Below the pieces are notes generated by a model, which worked only from the letters and a program-made list of their open reading frames with translations, was not told where the DNA came from and searched no databases. This document shows positions 1 through 11,125 of a stretch of 64,000 nt of DNA, in pieces (the first letter of the stretch is position 1; each line of letters begins with the position of its first letter). A program made the position numbers and the translations under genes. This DNA comes from Henricia sp. BOLD:AAB3569 (lineage: Eukaryota; Echinodermata; Asteroidea; Spinulosida; Echinasteridae), in the NCBI GenBank assembly GCA_037783545.1, contig JBBELK010000060.1, positions 3,906,001-3,970,000 of the forward strand, read 5' to 3'.

Positions 1-44
1 GTCAGGATTGTTGGGAATGACATACTAAACAAACTCAGTAAACT

Positions 45-470
45 GATAGTTCATATCAAGAAGCCACTGAAAATGACACCAACGTTTGTACACAAGTCTA
101 TGGAGAATTCCTCAATCCTGTTGTCCCGAGATGACATCACGGATTTGCTCATGAATATGGAAATTAACATAAAAATAGAAAACTTGCAATAGACTACTAA
201 AGTGTGACGTCAGTTGCCATGGTAATTGGGTCTAAACATTCGCTGGTAATCTCAAACGTCCATTGGTATAGCGCAGGAAAACAGTTCACTGGTTTTAGTG
301 TAGACCCAAAAACCATGGAAACACACAGAGGGTGACGTTTTCACTTTAGTAGTCTATTACACCAAAACGCAACTATCAAATGCTCCGAAATTGATTGAAA
401 TGTGTTAACACATCCTGTACTATAGTTTTATGTAATAAAAATCCTATTTCATACGTCCTTCAAGTCAAAC
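45..470. repeat. Dispersed repeat interrupted by a MITE
   Basis: The words around 80-175 (tttgtacacaagtctat, gatgacatcac, ctcatgaatatggaaatta) recur in the same order at 32138-32225. The part after the MITE (359-455, with taataaaaatcctatttca) matches 32265-32345. At 32 kb the two parts are contiguous, while here a 167-bp MITE separates them. Parts of the family also occur near 46480-46530 and 46785-46835. It is probably an old non-coding transposon fragment of unknown class. Confidence 0.65.
190..356. mobile_element. MITE family A, copy 1 (TIR TAGACTACTAAAGTG)
   Basis: This is a small non-autonomous element with inverted ends TAGACTACTAAAGTG and CACTTTAGTAGTCTA. Inner inverted words (gttgccatggtaatt, aaccatggaaacaca) continue the hairpin. 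It sits in the repeat at 45-470, whose paralogue at 32 kb lacks it. TA at each edge is compatible with a TA target duplication (Tc1/mariner-like), but the transposase is not visible in the window. Near-identical copies lie at 1921 and 2781. Confidence 0.85.
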
Positions 471-814
471 AAACATCCCCACTAAGCTACTTGAAGGCGC
501 GTGTGTTTCCACAGGATTTGCAAAGAAACTGACCGCGAAAATTATCAAATAGCACAACGAAGGCACTGATGTGCCTTCTGTTCACAACACTCTTCGTGAT
601 CATTCAGCACAAAATTACAAGATGAAGGGCTTAAATTTTAAGACTTGTCTTACAAAGACCACGACATTGCTAGCAGGCTATAATTGGAGACCGGTCTAAG
701 TGGATGCCACGTTAGCCGGCTAAGCCTATAGACCGGTCTTAGACCGCTTATTGCAATCCGCCACAGCAGTCGGGGTACAAGACTATACACGCCATGAATA
801 TATCCACTGGATTA
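471..814. other. No gene seen
   Basis: Unique-looking sequence. The only structure noticed is a repeated agaccggtct word (689-698 and 731-740) with intervening inverted GC words, which may be a decayed hairpin. Confidence 0.5.
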
Positions 815-1085
815 AGGCAACGTCCTCTGGGGCGGTCGGGTTGGCGTACGGGTTCTTTCCTCGCCTTTCACCTCTGGGGTCCCGGGTTCGAATCCGGGGC
901 GTGTATGTGGATTGGGTTTGCAGTCCCTACTTGACCGCGTGGGTTTTCCTCCCACTTCTAAAACTGCAACTCCTTCTTCGTCATCTTAAGTTGATAATAT
1001 AGTATAGTTAAAGCTAAAAACCGTATAGTTGATGGCATAAAGGGCCTTAGTTGCCGAAGATGCCATAAAATATACAACAACAGCA
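815..1085 (+). mobile_element. tRNA-derived SINE
   Basis: A perfect Pol III B box, GGTTCGAATCC, lies at 885-895, with an A-box-like ttggcgtacggg about 45 bases upstream. It is followed by a non-tRNA body with tgtggattgggtttgcag. The 3' end (1032-1085) reads tggcataaagggccttag ... atataca-acaacagcaac and matches a second copy of this tail at 13783-13845. It is not a functional tRNA: the acceptor and anticodon arms do not fold. The body resembles a common deuterostome SINE type. Confidence 0.7.
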
Positions 1086-1920
1086 ACGTCCTCTAACCTT
1101 GAAGCCACCGTCCGCCACCTTATTACTTCCAAGACAATCTTGCCCGGACTGGTTATACTGTCTTCACTCGTCGAGTACCTCCGAGGAAGCGATCGTACCT
1201 CTAAAAGGCCAAAGGAGGTATGTATACAAATGATGATAGTACATGACGATGTAATACATTTTTGAGATACAGTTCGGTTCGAGACGTCAGTGGATAATGA
1301 TAATGATGAAGAAGCACTATATAATTCGTCATTTTACCTCGAGGTGTGTTTTATGTTCCCGTTACGTTAAAGACCGCAGAAAGCATGGTCATTACGGTTG
1401 GCAGCGTGAAGAAGTCAAGTGTATGATGTCGCTCTGGCCGGGACAAGTGCAATACTCGACAAGTTACGGACAGGATTGTAAATGTTCCAGCCGGTGCGCC
1501 ACCACCGTTCATTTGGACGTGCAGGTAGTCTCCGCTCAGTCGCTGCCAAGGCCAACGATGAATACAGAGGGTTCTCATTCTCTATACGTGTAAACCCGTC
1601 TTAGGTTAGCACAAGTTGGATTTTGTAGCGACTTGTGCAAGGCGGAACTTGGTTAAAAGCCAACTGGATGTATCAAACGCACTGTAGACATTTTTTTCGG
1701 TCGGGCCGGACTGCATCTTTTTAAAAACATGCACACCAATTCCCAACTTGCACGGTCGCGTTCAAAACGAGGCTTTCCTGGCAACGTCATATTTTACAAT
1801 GGACAAAAGTCAACGTCACAGCAGCAGCCGCAACCAACATGTAACGACGAGAGGAGTCATTGTTCGTGCAAGGAAAGCCTCGCTGTTTTGCCAATATGGC
1901 GATTCCGTGCAAGTGGTGTA
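1086..1920. other. No gene seen
   Basis: The 98-residue frame at 1297-1593 and the 75-residue frame opposite it are overlapping chance frames with no recognisable domain. The 18-20 base word ggccgggacaagtgcaata occurs at about 1436 (see findings). Confidence 0.5.
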
Positions 1921-2088
1921 TAGACTACTAAAGTGCGATGACAGTTGCCATGGTATTTGGGTCTAAACATTCGCTGGTAATCTGAAACGTTCATAGTTAA
2001 AGCACAGGGAAACAGTTCACTGGTTTTTAGTGTAGACTCGATAACCATGGCAGCACACAAAGGGCGACTTTTTCACTTTAGTAGTCTA
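1921..2088. mobile_element. MITE family A, copy 2
   Basis: It has the same ends and interior as the copy at 190-356, including the words gggtctaaacattcgctggt and cagttcactggtttt. Its left TIR is slightly changed (aaagtgcgatg). The left TIR begins with TA, and the right end is followed by TTGCAT. Confidence 0.85.
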
Positions 2089-2283
2089 TTGCATACAGGC
2101 ACATTTTACAAACTAATAGACCTGAAACATGACGTCACGGATTGTTCACATACGTGCTTTTCGATGCCCAAGTCGTCTGGTACACCGAGACTCCCCATAG
2201 ATTTGCGCGCATGTAAACAAACCGTGACGTCGTTATGTTTCAGGTCCATTTAATTAACCTTTTGCGTGCGACATAGGTGGCGC

Positions 2284-2545
2284 CCCGAAACATTCACATT
2301 CAAATGGAGGTGCAGTTTAAACACATACTATGCTATTGTTGGTACGTGGTGCACGCCATTGCCTAGCAATCAATAATCTGGTTGCTTTATGCCACTGTCC
2401 TACGGTGAACACGGTATTGATTCTGTAGTTCGCACCTGCCGGGTGGGTGCACCACATAACAACAATTTAGTCTGGTGAAGTGGATATTACGTGTGCATGT
2501 GAAAGAAAGTACGTAAATACACCAGACCATATGCTAAACACGCAA
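2284..2545. repeat. Dispersed ~260 bp repeat, copy 1
   Basis: It matches 9305-9565 in the same orientation over its whole length. Shared words include gaggtgcagttta, cgtggtgcacgccattgcct, tctggttgctttatgcca and gtgcatgtgaaag. No coding potential and no clear TIRs. The class is unknown. Confidence 0.75.
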
Positions 2546-2550
2546 TATGG

Positions 2551-2646
2551 ACGCCGCCATTTTGGCTTAACGCTATGGGTGGTCGGTGGGCAAAAGGGTT
2601 TTGCCCACTTTGCACTCATAGCGTTAAACAAATATGGCGCCGCCCA
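2551..2646. repeat. Imperfect hairpin
   Basis: The arm cgccattttggcttaacgct...gtgggcaaaa (2555-2595) pairs with ttttgcccact...agcgttaaacaaatatggcg (2599-2639), with a loop of a few bases. Arms are about 40 bp with several mismatches. It is probably a small foldback transposon. The opposed ORFs over it (2467-2695) mirror the hairpin and are not genes. Confidence 0.7.
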
Positions 2647-2780
2647 CATCGGGACAGCCCACAAACGCGACTTGAATAGCCAGTGCACACTCTAGTTTTC
2701 TTTATAAAACTATGTTGGTAACGCTGTTTTTTATTTGGGCACATCCCTTAATGTGGTCGAGGAGCTGTAAAGTAGCCAAT

Positions 2781-2944
2781 AGACTACTAAAGTGTGACGT
2801 CGGTTACCATGGTAATTGGGTCTAAACATTCGCTGGTAATCTGAAACGTCAATTGGTATAGCGCAGGGAAACAGTTCACTGGTTTTAGTGTAGACCCCAA
2901 AACCATGGCAACACACAGTGTGACGTTTTCACTTTAGTAGTCTA
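2781..2944. mobile_element. MITE family A, copy 3
   Basis: Full-length copy with TAGACTACTAAAGTG at the left and CACTTTAGTAGTCTA at the right. It is very similar to the copy at 190-356, which suggests recent spread of the family. Confidence 0.87.
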
Positions 2945-3718
2945 TTGAGAACTCGATTACCTACATTTTTATTCGCACTGAAATTAATTTTTCATCGATC
3001 TTGTAGACGATAGACTGTCAAGGTTCCACGAGACGCAACGGTCAATATTTCCAGACGGGAAGCTATCAACAGCGACAAACACCATATACAAAATAGGCAG
3101 CTACACAACCAGGGTCTTCAAGGAAGATTTCAAGTCAAATGGTACGAGTTGGACCGCCCACGCTGCTGGCTGGTACAGGGCTGTGTTTTCTAGGCCGGGA
3201 CAAGTGCAATATTAGACTTGATACAAATCACAACATTGTACACGTCACGACCTAAACAACACGGCACTAAAATGGTTCAGGCAGATTGGACAGCCGAAAA
3301 ACATCCTTACGATCTTTATGAACGAGGCGATGCCAAAGCCCAACACCACACGCGAGGTGTTGGATTTGATCGATCCAATACAAGGCTGCCAGTGGCGCGG
3401 CGGAACTGGAAGGGGATTGAGACTCCACCCTTGAGCGGCGAACTAATGTTTAATGGAAAAAAATAAATACATGTAAATCATTGCATTAAAAATGTCTCGA
3501 ACTTTAAAAACGAAAGCTCCCAAAAGTACCCTCGATTTGCAGGAGAAAGCACCTAAATTTTCCGGACGCCCCAGCATGGCGTGTTTTCGGAACACAGTAG
3601 AGCCACAAAAAATTTCGGGCACAGATAACAGTAAAACTTGTATATGGCCACCCTCGCGACCGCAAAAAACTGGCCACTATAAACTTAATAGCAGGTTTCA
3701 CTGCAGTACTGTACATCT
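2945..3718. other. No gene seen
   Basis: The frames at 3218-3466 and 3492-3755 have no recognisable domain. The ggccgggacaagtgcaatat word recurs at about 3193. Confidence 0.5.
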
Positions 3719-3763
3719 ATACCCAGCACGATATGTGGCAAAGGGACTCCCCTAATGCCCCGT

Positions 3764-3926
3764 ATATACCGTATCGAATAGCCGCCATTTCGTGGGGCAT
3801 CGCAGTTTCTTTGTTCCTTGAGGACATGCATGGTTGCACATATTGTGCTTCCATTGTTGAACGGTTTAAGTAAAACAAAGAAACTGCGATGCCCTACGAA
3901 ATGGCGGCTATTCGATACGGTCTATA
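3764..3926. mobile_element. MITE family B, copy 1 (TIR ACCGTATCGAATAGCCGCC)
   Basis: Inverted arms of about 45 bp (ccgtatcgaatagccgccat...gcatcgcagtttctttgt and its complement) flank a short loop with tgcatggttgcacatattgt. TATA at both edges fits a TA target site. Related copies: 14920-15064 (opposite orientation) and 44263-44391. Confidence 0.85.
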
Positions 3927-4000
3927 CCGCACCACCCACCTGCCCATACAAACTGGAAGGAATTCCTTTGAAATTTCTTGGATGTTTAATTAAAGGGGGA

Positions 4001-4460
4001 TCCCACTGTGCGATTTTTCCCACGAAATTCCCACGATTAGGTACGATTGTGTAGTCTATAGACAGTCTCTGGTAATCTCACCAAATCGTACGGATTTCGT
4101 GGCAAAAATCGCACAGTTCGAGACCCGCTTTAAGCGGGCCTCCCACTGTGCGATTTTTGCCACGAATTTCCCACGATTGTGTGTAGAGTCTATAGACAGT
4201 CTCCGATAATCGTACAAATTTTTCCCACGAAATTCCCACGATTAGGTACGATTGTGTAGTCTATAGACAGTCTCTGGTAATCTCACCAAATCGTACGGAT
4301 TTCGTGGCAAAAATCGCACAGTTCGAGACCCGCTTTAAGCGGGCCTCCCACTGTGCGATTTTTGCCACGAATTTCCCACGATTGTGTGTAGAGTCTATAG
4401 ACAGTCTCCGATAATCGTACAAATTCGTAGAAAATTCGTGGCCAAAATCGCACAGTGGGA
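4001..4460. repeat. Tandemly amplified MITE with a ~205 bp period
   Basis: The outer ends tcccactgtgcgattttt and aaaatcgcacagtggga are inverted. Inside, 4014-4218 is repeated almost exactly by 4219-4423. Each unit holds complete inverted ends (cgtggcaaaaatcgcacag and cactgtgcgatttttgccac) and the palindrome cccgctttaagcggg. It is a MITE dimer that was then tandemly duplicated. The minus-strand ORFs over it (4261-4608) are artefacts. Confidence 0.8.
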
Positions 4461-4528
4461 GGCCCGCTTGAGACACACTGGAGGAACAATGGAAGGGGAG
4501 TACCCTCTGCCACAAATCGTGCTGCACA

Positions 4529-5145
4529 CATGAATACTTCAGAAAACCTGAAAAATCCATGCAAGTTGTGTTGAATGAATGGTAAACAAATTCAGTTGGC
4601 AATCTCATACAAAGGTACTATTTTACAGGGGGAAAATTCATGCGGTGTTTGTTACCATTGGCATCAACACTTTTAGATAACTGCAAACGATGTATTGGAG
4701 CTTCAAATATGTTCAACTGTAAAGCATTTTAAATACATTTATAAATTGTACTGGAATTCCTTTACGAATTTTGGCAACTAGGATTTTTTACAATGCATCA
4801 AAAGTCACACTTTAGCTTTCATTTTTGAACGACCATACAACTACTTACGCTTACTTAGCTAAGCCCGGTGACAGACTCCAATTCGATGTTATCCTAAAAT
4901 CCATCGTTACTTTTGCTAAGGGTCCTGGGTTGGTGGGAACGTGGTAGGCAGGCCGAGACAAGTGCAATATGACTTGCTATGGAAACCACATATGGCACTT
5001 ATTTCGGCCTGTCAGCCACGACCATTTGTTGGGTCACACGGTCGGAGGTCAAATTCAGGGTCACTGCAAAGTGAATTGCTCTTCCAAGGCTGAGCGATTT
5101 GGCTGCAACAAAGTAATTATAGTCTTGCCTTTACGGAGGGCAATG
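4529..5145. other. No gene seen
   Basis: No coding signal. The word ggccgagacaagtgcaatat occurs at about 4952. Confidence 0.5.
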
Positions 5146-5965
5146 ACCGTGTTGTGTCCTTCACAACAATAAGTCTCGGGGCGGGTCACACTTCCGGGGA
5201 CCAGTCAGGGATGGAATGGCAATGCGGTTTTAACGTTGCGACGATCTTTTTTGAATTATCACTTTACTGTCCGGCGTTTGTAAACGCCCAGACGCCAATA
5301 AATGGAAATAGCACCTTAAAATATATCGATTCAATAAATAAAAATATAATGTGCGAGTTTGTCACGAACAAATACAAATGTTTGACCTTTGTTTCCGGTT
5401 TGCAAGTACCTTTACGAATGGCAGGCTCACACTGGCTTGGTGCATCTCAGAAATATTAGCGTTGCTAAATCAAATATCTGGTCTGAACGCCAACTTGAAC
5501 GTTCACTTATGTTAAGAGTAGATAAAGGCACAAACAAATTCCAAACAAAGTACACATGGACGGAAATCGTAAAGACCGTCTGAAGCCGAAACAAGAACTT
5601 TTGAAAACGGCTATAGTATAAATGTTAGTATAATGCAACGTATATTCGCGCCACTGGCGGACTACCAGCGACGCGCCGTCATGGCGTGTAGGGTTACCAG
5701 TTTCTCAGAGACGGAAATAAAAGGTCAGATTCAAAATTGCGAACTTTTTGCTCAATTAATCTTTCGCACAGGTGATAAATGGGATTAAGATTTGTTTTTA
5801 CAGTGAACCCCGAATCGGTAGGTGAAAATGCTAATTTTGACGTGGTGTGAAATTGGTACTGAAAGAAAGAAAAAAACGGTCACTGCATGTGTGAAAACTT
5901 ATATACGAGTTCCTCGGAAGTCGACGAGTCTCGCACGCTATCGGGGTCAACTCGCACGCTATATC
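5146..5965 (+). repeat. Left inverted arm of the 3.1 kb element
   Basis: It pairs with 7455-8272. Outer border at about gaccgtg..taagtctcgg, inner border near ggggtcaactcgcacg. The ORFs at 5154-5583 inside it have no counterpart frame in the other arm. Confidence 0.75.
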
Positions 5966-7454
5966 ACTGTCTCCACAGCTCTTTACTTTGAAATCGTCGT
6001 GGATCTTCCACGTAACTGGTTTAGTACACCAAGATTAAGAATGATGTACTTTTGTCGACTTCCCTCGTTCTGGTTGGGGTTACCTGCAAGTACAAAATGT
6101 ATATAGATTCAGGTTTCCCACACCTTATTTCTGAAGATAGTAATATGCAATTGACAATGTTGCCGTTTATGAAAATGAGTTGTATTAAATACGTGTATAC
6201 ATACAGTGGAAACTTTCCTGGACCTTTAAAGAAGTCGTACTGAAAAGTCTAACACATTCACTGGTATCAGTAAATCGAGAATATAGATTACGTCAAACTT
6301 CCGAATTCCTATACTGTAAGACTTACGAATGTTGCTGAGAGACACTGACGATAAGCAATCCAGATGAAATGAATGTTGACCTGCAGGCCGGGACAAGTGC
6401 AATATTACCTTCGGTTTGACAACATGGCGCTCGTCACGGTCTGCCAGGCAACACCGATTGGGCTCCACTAAGACCGACGTTGCAATTCAATAAATTGTAT
6501 CCACTCTACATGTACGTGCCTATCTAATAATAATTGGTAATGGGAAGTGCATGTCTAGTCCAAGCCGATTATGTCAACTCGTTTGTAGCTTTCAGATTGG
6601 AATACCGACATGTACCAAAATCACGGTCAGGGGTCACTTGTCAAAAAGGGGTTGTGTGCACACAAATCTTACTGTTCTCATTAAAGGATCTCAAGCAGAA
6701 TCGTTGCACTGTTTTTTTCTAGTCGAATTGTTGATTAAAATTGTGAAATCCTGCAGAGGGGCTTCAAAATATATGCATAGATACGAACGCACGATTACTA
6801 ATACTACGTCTTCAATATCTGCAAGAGAGTCGCTTTGGTAACTGCTAACCGGGTCACAATGAATCAACCACCAAGGGAAGAATTACAACCATCAAACTCG
6901 TAATTTCTGGCACGAGGTAAAATGTTGACACTAGTGGCATCCCATTTGGCAGGTGGCGACTAACCCAAGTGAACTTTATCGTGCACACCCCTGCATACCA
7001 AGGGCAAGTTCGAGTAGGAGCCATTGTAGCAGAGTCCATCGAACGGCGGATAATATTCGTTGTTCGAAGGACGTTGGGTCTAAATCGTTGGTACTTGAAC
7101 CTGCCACGTAGACAACTCGCGATATACAATGTAACCCAAATTCGCCAATTATTTAAGCAAACCCATGCTTGACAAAATCAGAAGTTTTCGCATTTTGTTA
7201 ATTTGCTGGGTGCTAAAAACCTCAGAGGAGTTATTTAAGGTACACAAATGGCCCGTATATGTGTACCTATACAAGTCATGTGTGAAACGGTGCTGTGCAA
7301 ATTTTCTCGGTTTCTAGGTCATTAGTTGTCAAATATTACAGTGATGTGCGGGTCCTTATAAGTACATGTAGTATTATATAAAAATATTTAATCCGAGTTA
7401 AAGTTCACCTTTCACAAACTTAACTTTGTTCATAATTGTCTTCACTCCCGATTC

Positions 7455-8272
7455 GAGACCGTGTAAGTTGACCTCGAGAACGTGCGGGACTCCGCGAGAC
7501 CCGCCGACCTCGTATAGAAGCTTAACCACGTGCAGCGACCGTTTTTCGGTACCAATTTGACGCTATGTCAAAATTAGCATTTTCACCTACCGATTAGGGG
7601 TCCACTGTAAACATTCTTAAAATCCCATTTATTACTTGCGAGAAAAGTTAATGAGCAAGTTAATAAAATGTTTAATCTGACCTTTTATCTCCGTGATCAA
7701 CTGGTAATTAACCACAACCATGACAGCGCGTCGCTGGTATTGGTAGTCCGCAAGTGGCGCGAAAATTTGTGCAGTGTACAGTTGGCGCGAATACGGTGCA
7801 TTATGGCCATTTTCAAATGTTTAGACGGTCTTTGCGATTTCCGTCCTGACCATGTGTACTTTATCTGTTTGGGTTTGTGGTGGTGGTTTTCTCTCTCAAC
7901 AGAAGTGAACGTTCAAGTTGTCGTTTAAACCAGGTACATGTAGCTTGTTTAGCCACGTTAATATTTCTGAGATGCACCAAGCCTGAGCCGGCCTTTTGTA
8001 AAGGTACTTTACCGGAAACAGGTCAAACAAAACCGGAAACAAAAGGTCAAACATTTGTTTTTGACAAACTCGGACAACACGTTCTACATTTTACTTATTG
8101 AATCGATAGATTTTAAGGTGCTTTTCTATTTATTTGGTGTTTGGGCGCTTACAAACGCAGTACGGTAAAGAAAGTGATAATTTAAAGAAGATCGTCACAA
8201 CGTTAAAAACCATATTGCCCTTCCCCGACTGGTTTCCGGAAGTGTGACCTGAAACGAGACTTACACGGTCTA
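7455..8272 (-). repeat. Right inverted arm of the 3.1 kb element
   Basis: Reverse complement of 5146-5965 with scattered substitutions and indels. It contains extra short duplications (tggcgcgaa near 7757 and 7783) absent from the left arm. Confidence 0.75.
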
Positions 8273-8313
8273 TATGCAATATCCCCAAAAGAACCTCTTA
8301 TTAAATGAGAGAA

Positions 8314-8420
8314 TTTTGAGACGCTTGGTGGCAGCATACAAACCGTCACGTTTGAGGAAAAATGCGCATGCTCAAAATGGAAAAGGACCGGTTTGTTTGC
8401 TGCCACCAAGCGTCTCAAAA
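8314..8420. mobile_element. Small hairpin transposon (TIR TTTTGAGACGCTTGGTGGCA)
   Basis: The 32-bp arms ttttgagacgcttggtggca...aaaccg and cggtttg...tgccaccaagcgtctcaaaa are almost perfect inverted repeats around a ~40 bp loop with aatgcgcatgctcaa. A related, more decayed sequence (cacttggtggcagcac and gagcatgcgcaaaaat) lies near 60689-60770. Confidence 0.8.
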
Positions 8421-9304
8421 GTCTCCCATTGTTACATGCTACAGCGCATATCCTAGAACATGTACCAACAATTCGTAGCTCGTACGCGTATAAAGAAACG
8501 GATCTATTCAACATATAGTACAGTACTCAAACTTGGCTAAAATCACCTATTTTTTGACATGGGTAAATCGTTTACGAGCCCACACGGCCGGTACTCATCC
8601 CTGGTTTCTGTGGCAAGGAATGACGCTTTTGCGCACAACTTGCCATAGGAATGCACGAATGACCTCATTCTTTGCCCAGTACTCGGACAAAACGGCAGCG
8701 CCCATAGTGCCATTCTTTGCGAAGTTCGTATCCGCTTTTCAGTGGGTAATGGCGAACCATTAATAATTAGGAGTCAGATTAATCCACATAGTTAATCCAC
8801 CGAGAGCTCAAAGGTATATGATCTTTAAATGGGTGGATAAGCAAACCGGTTACATAATGCCTAGATACATGGCCTCGAAACTGGTCGTGGGAACACCATC
8901 ATGTGACCCCTTTGGACCATGCTTTTCTCATTAGCCTTCCTGGGACGTTAACTGATAATGAGATTTAATAGTCATTCCCCGACACATTTTACTAATTACG
9001 GCGTCTGGTATACTTCTATGGTAACTATATGTATATGTGTTGCCGACACTTGCGGTTAGAGTGATCATGGAGTGATTGGGCCAGTAACAAATGTTTTGGG
9101 GAGAACGAACTCGCCATACAGTGGAATGTTATATGGCAATATTGGAACTCAAATTACACGGACACTAAAACATATACTTGGGATTATGTTAGGCTAACCC
9201 ACATATAAATGGCGAAAAGTACTTAAAGTTTGCGTTGTTTAGGCCTATACTTATTTGGTATAAACGACCCAAATGGGCCTTTCGCGTGTAACATTATGGC
9301 TGGC
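8421..9304. other. No gene seen
   Basis: The 76-residue frame at 8533-8763 is not recognisable. No repeats noticed by eye. Confidence 0.4.
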
Positions 9305-9565
9305 TCCCGAATTCCTCACTTTCAAATTGAGGTGCAGTTTATAAAGTCATACTATAGTATGCTACTGTTGATACGTGGTGCACGCCATTGCCTAGCAACC
9401 AACAGTCTGGTTGCTTTATGCCATTCTCTCTTAAGGTGAACATGGCATGGATTGAGTACTTCACACCTGGCGCGTGCACTACATAAAAGAAATGAGTTTG
9501 GTCAAGTGGATACTTGTGCATGTGAAAGGTAGTATACGTCAGACACCAGACGCTATACTCGTAGG
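9305..9565. repeat. Dispersed ~260 bp repeat, copy 2
   Basis: Same family and orientation as 2284-2545. It has short indels relative to that copy (for example catactatagtatgcta versus acatactatgcta). The ORFs at 9230-9521 lie across it and are not conserved between copies. Confidence 0.75.
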
Positions 9566-10169
9566 GCCCGGCCCGGCCTACATGAATTTGGGAACAAAAC
9601 CCATATTTGAGTTGCTACTCAACTGGGTAGGAATATCCAAAACCGGGCAGTTGCATTTTTTTTACCATACAAACTTGGGTTATTACATGCAGGTTATTTT
9701 TTCAGTGTAGCCTGTACAACTACATCTTTTCAAATTTTTTTGACAAAAATGAACTACATGTAGTAATGCGAGTGTCCATTTGAGCATAGAGCTGTTCCTT
9801 GCTCTATAATTTGACCATGGAGGAAAGTTTGAACCGTTCACATATACAATACACCTATCTAAACCTTGATATTACGCCATTTAACCGTTAGAATTTTTAC
9901 GTATTCAAAATGTGTAATTCCGGGCATAAACTGGTTTTGAATAGCGTTTTAGAGCATGAAAAAATGCCATTAGCTCGACAACGTATTCATGGATCCAAAA
10001 TGCCTGCGGTATGACCCATTCATTCACGCACAATGATGTAATAAAAGAACCAGGCGAGCTTTTGTTACATAAAGCGCAGAATCCTGGCGTCGTCTTCCCT
10101 AGTACTACAGCAAGGGATTATTGGTTTAACCAGGTAAAAACCGCCAAATTACGACCTTCAAATGTACAT

Positions 10170-10795
10170 GGTGTCCCAGAAAAAACGAAACCGAGATTTA
10201 TCGATGTTTAATCATACTTTAATCTCAATCTTGAATAATAAATGACACATTTGGAAAGCTTAGTTCCTCATTTTTCATTTAATACCACTAATATGATACA
10301 TACTTCACGCATGAATGAATAAATACAATATGAAGCAGGGCTACCAAGAAGTCGTTTGCACAACGATACCTGAATTTCAGGGGTTTCAACACGCACGTTT
10401 TTAATGCACACGTTACCATCTCCGAATCTATTTATGCGAAGAAAACGAATGATTTTAAAAAAAAACATGGAAATTCAATCCATATTTAAAAGCAGGATAT
10501 CTGTCATCCCTGGCTCATTTTTCCTGACTGAGGTATCATACGAAAGGGCAGGAAATGAACTTTAGAAATGTGATTATTTCTTTGAAATTCAGGTATCGTT
10601 GTGCAAAGACTTTTTGGTAGCCCTGCTTCATATTGTCTTTATTCATTCATGCGTGAAGTATGTATCATACGAATGGTATCAAATGAAAGATGATGAACTA
10701 AGCTTTCCAAATATGTGTAATTTATTATTCAATATTTAGATTAAAGTATGATTAAACATCGATAAATCTCGGTTTCGGTTTTTTTCTGGGACACC
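10170..10795. mobile_element. Inverted-repeat element, TIR GGTGTCCCAGAAAAAA
   Basis: The left arm (10170-10380) starts ggtgtcccagaaaaaacgaa and continues cgagatttatcgatgtttaa. The right arm (about 10588-10795) is its near-perfect complement, ending ctgggacacc. The arms share ttaataccactaatatgata-like and aagcagggctaccaa words. About 200 bp of unpaired centre remains. It is a non-autonomous TIR transposon, and the termini resemble some Tc1/mariner ends. Confidence 0.8.
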
Positions 10796-11125
10796 CTAGT
10801 GTCCATCCTTAACATAGCGTAGGTCCACACGCGTAGCGCAACAGGCATTTGGAAAAATTAGGTCTAAAGTTCACTGCCTATATATATTTGTGTAGGTATT
10901 ATGCAGTGTACATGTACTTTTGCCATCCGTTATTAGAGATAAGCGATAATTAGTATCCGTCAAATGCAAACATGGTCAGTATATTCACATTGTATTCTGC
11001 AATTGCTCACATGTAAACGGATCGGTCTTCACATTGTCTTTAATTTACACAGACAGGATTGGTCCGACAGCACGCCAGAGTATACTCTACTACTACTACG
11101 ACAGACTGGACATTGGATGGCAAGA
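10796..11125. other. No gene seen
   Basis: No repeats or coding signal found. Confidence 0.4.

Larger units (their letters stand above)
3719..4528. mobile_element. Foldback element broken by two insertions
   Basis: The left end (3719-3763, acccagcacgatatgtggca) and right end (4467-4528, ctctgccacaaatcgtgctg) are the two termini of the element seen uninterrupted at 13851-14015. The middle piece (3927-4000, caaactggaaggaattcctttgaaat) resembles 57735-57770 of a third copy. The gaps are filled by a MITE B copy (3764-3926) and an amplified MITE (4001-4460), so three families are nested here. Confidence 0.75.
5146..8272. mobile_element. Element with ~0.8 kb inverted arms (foldback-like)
   Basis: The left arm (about 5146-5965) and the reverse complement of the right arm (about 7455-8272) align end to end in the same order. 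Shared words include aagtctcg...ggtcacacttccgg...accagtc, aattatcacttt, tcgattcaata, gtttgacct, cttggtgcatctcagaaata, cttgaacgttcact, ggacggaaatcg, cgcgccac and tcggtaggtgaaaatgct. I judge roughly three quarters identity. The ~1.5 kb centre (5966-7454) carries a ggccgggacaagtgcaatat word near 6387 and no recognisable protein. It is either an old long-TIR non-autonomous transposon or two opposed copies of one repeat. Confidence 0.78.

Noticed and set aside
885-895. A tRNA gene at the perfect B box (also 23987, 24955, 35282, 35476)
   Set aside because: B boxes are embedded in SINE bodies. No acceptor stem or anticodon arm folds around them.
5146-8272. A Polinton/Maverick or other virus-like element because of the long TIRs
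   Set aside because: Only about 3.1 kb, with no polymerase, integrase, ATPase or capsid-like frame in the centre.
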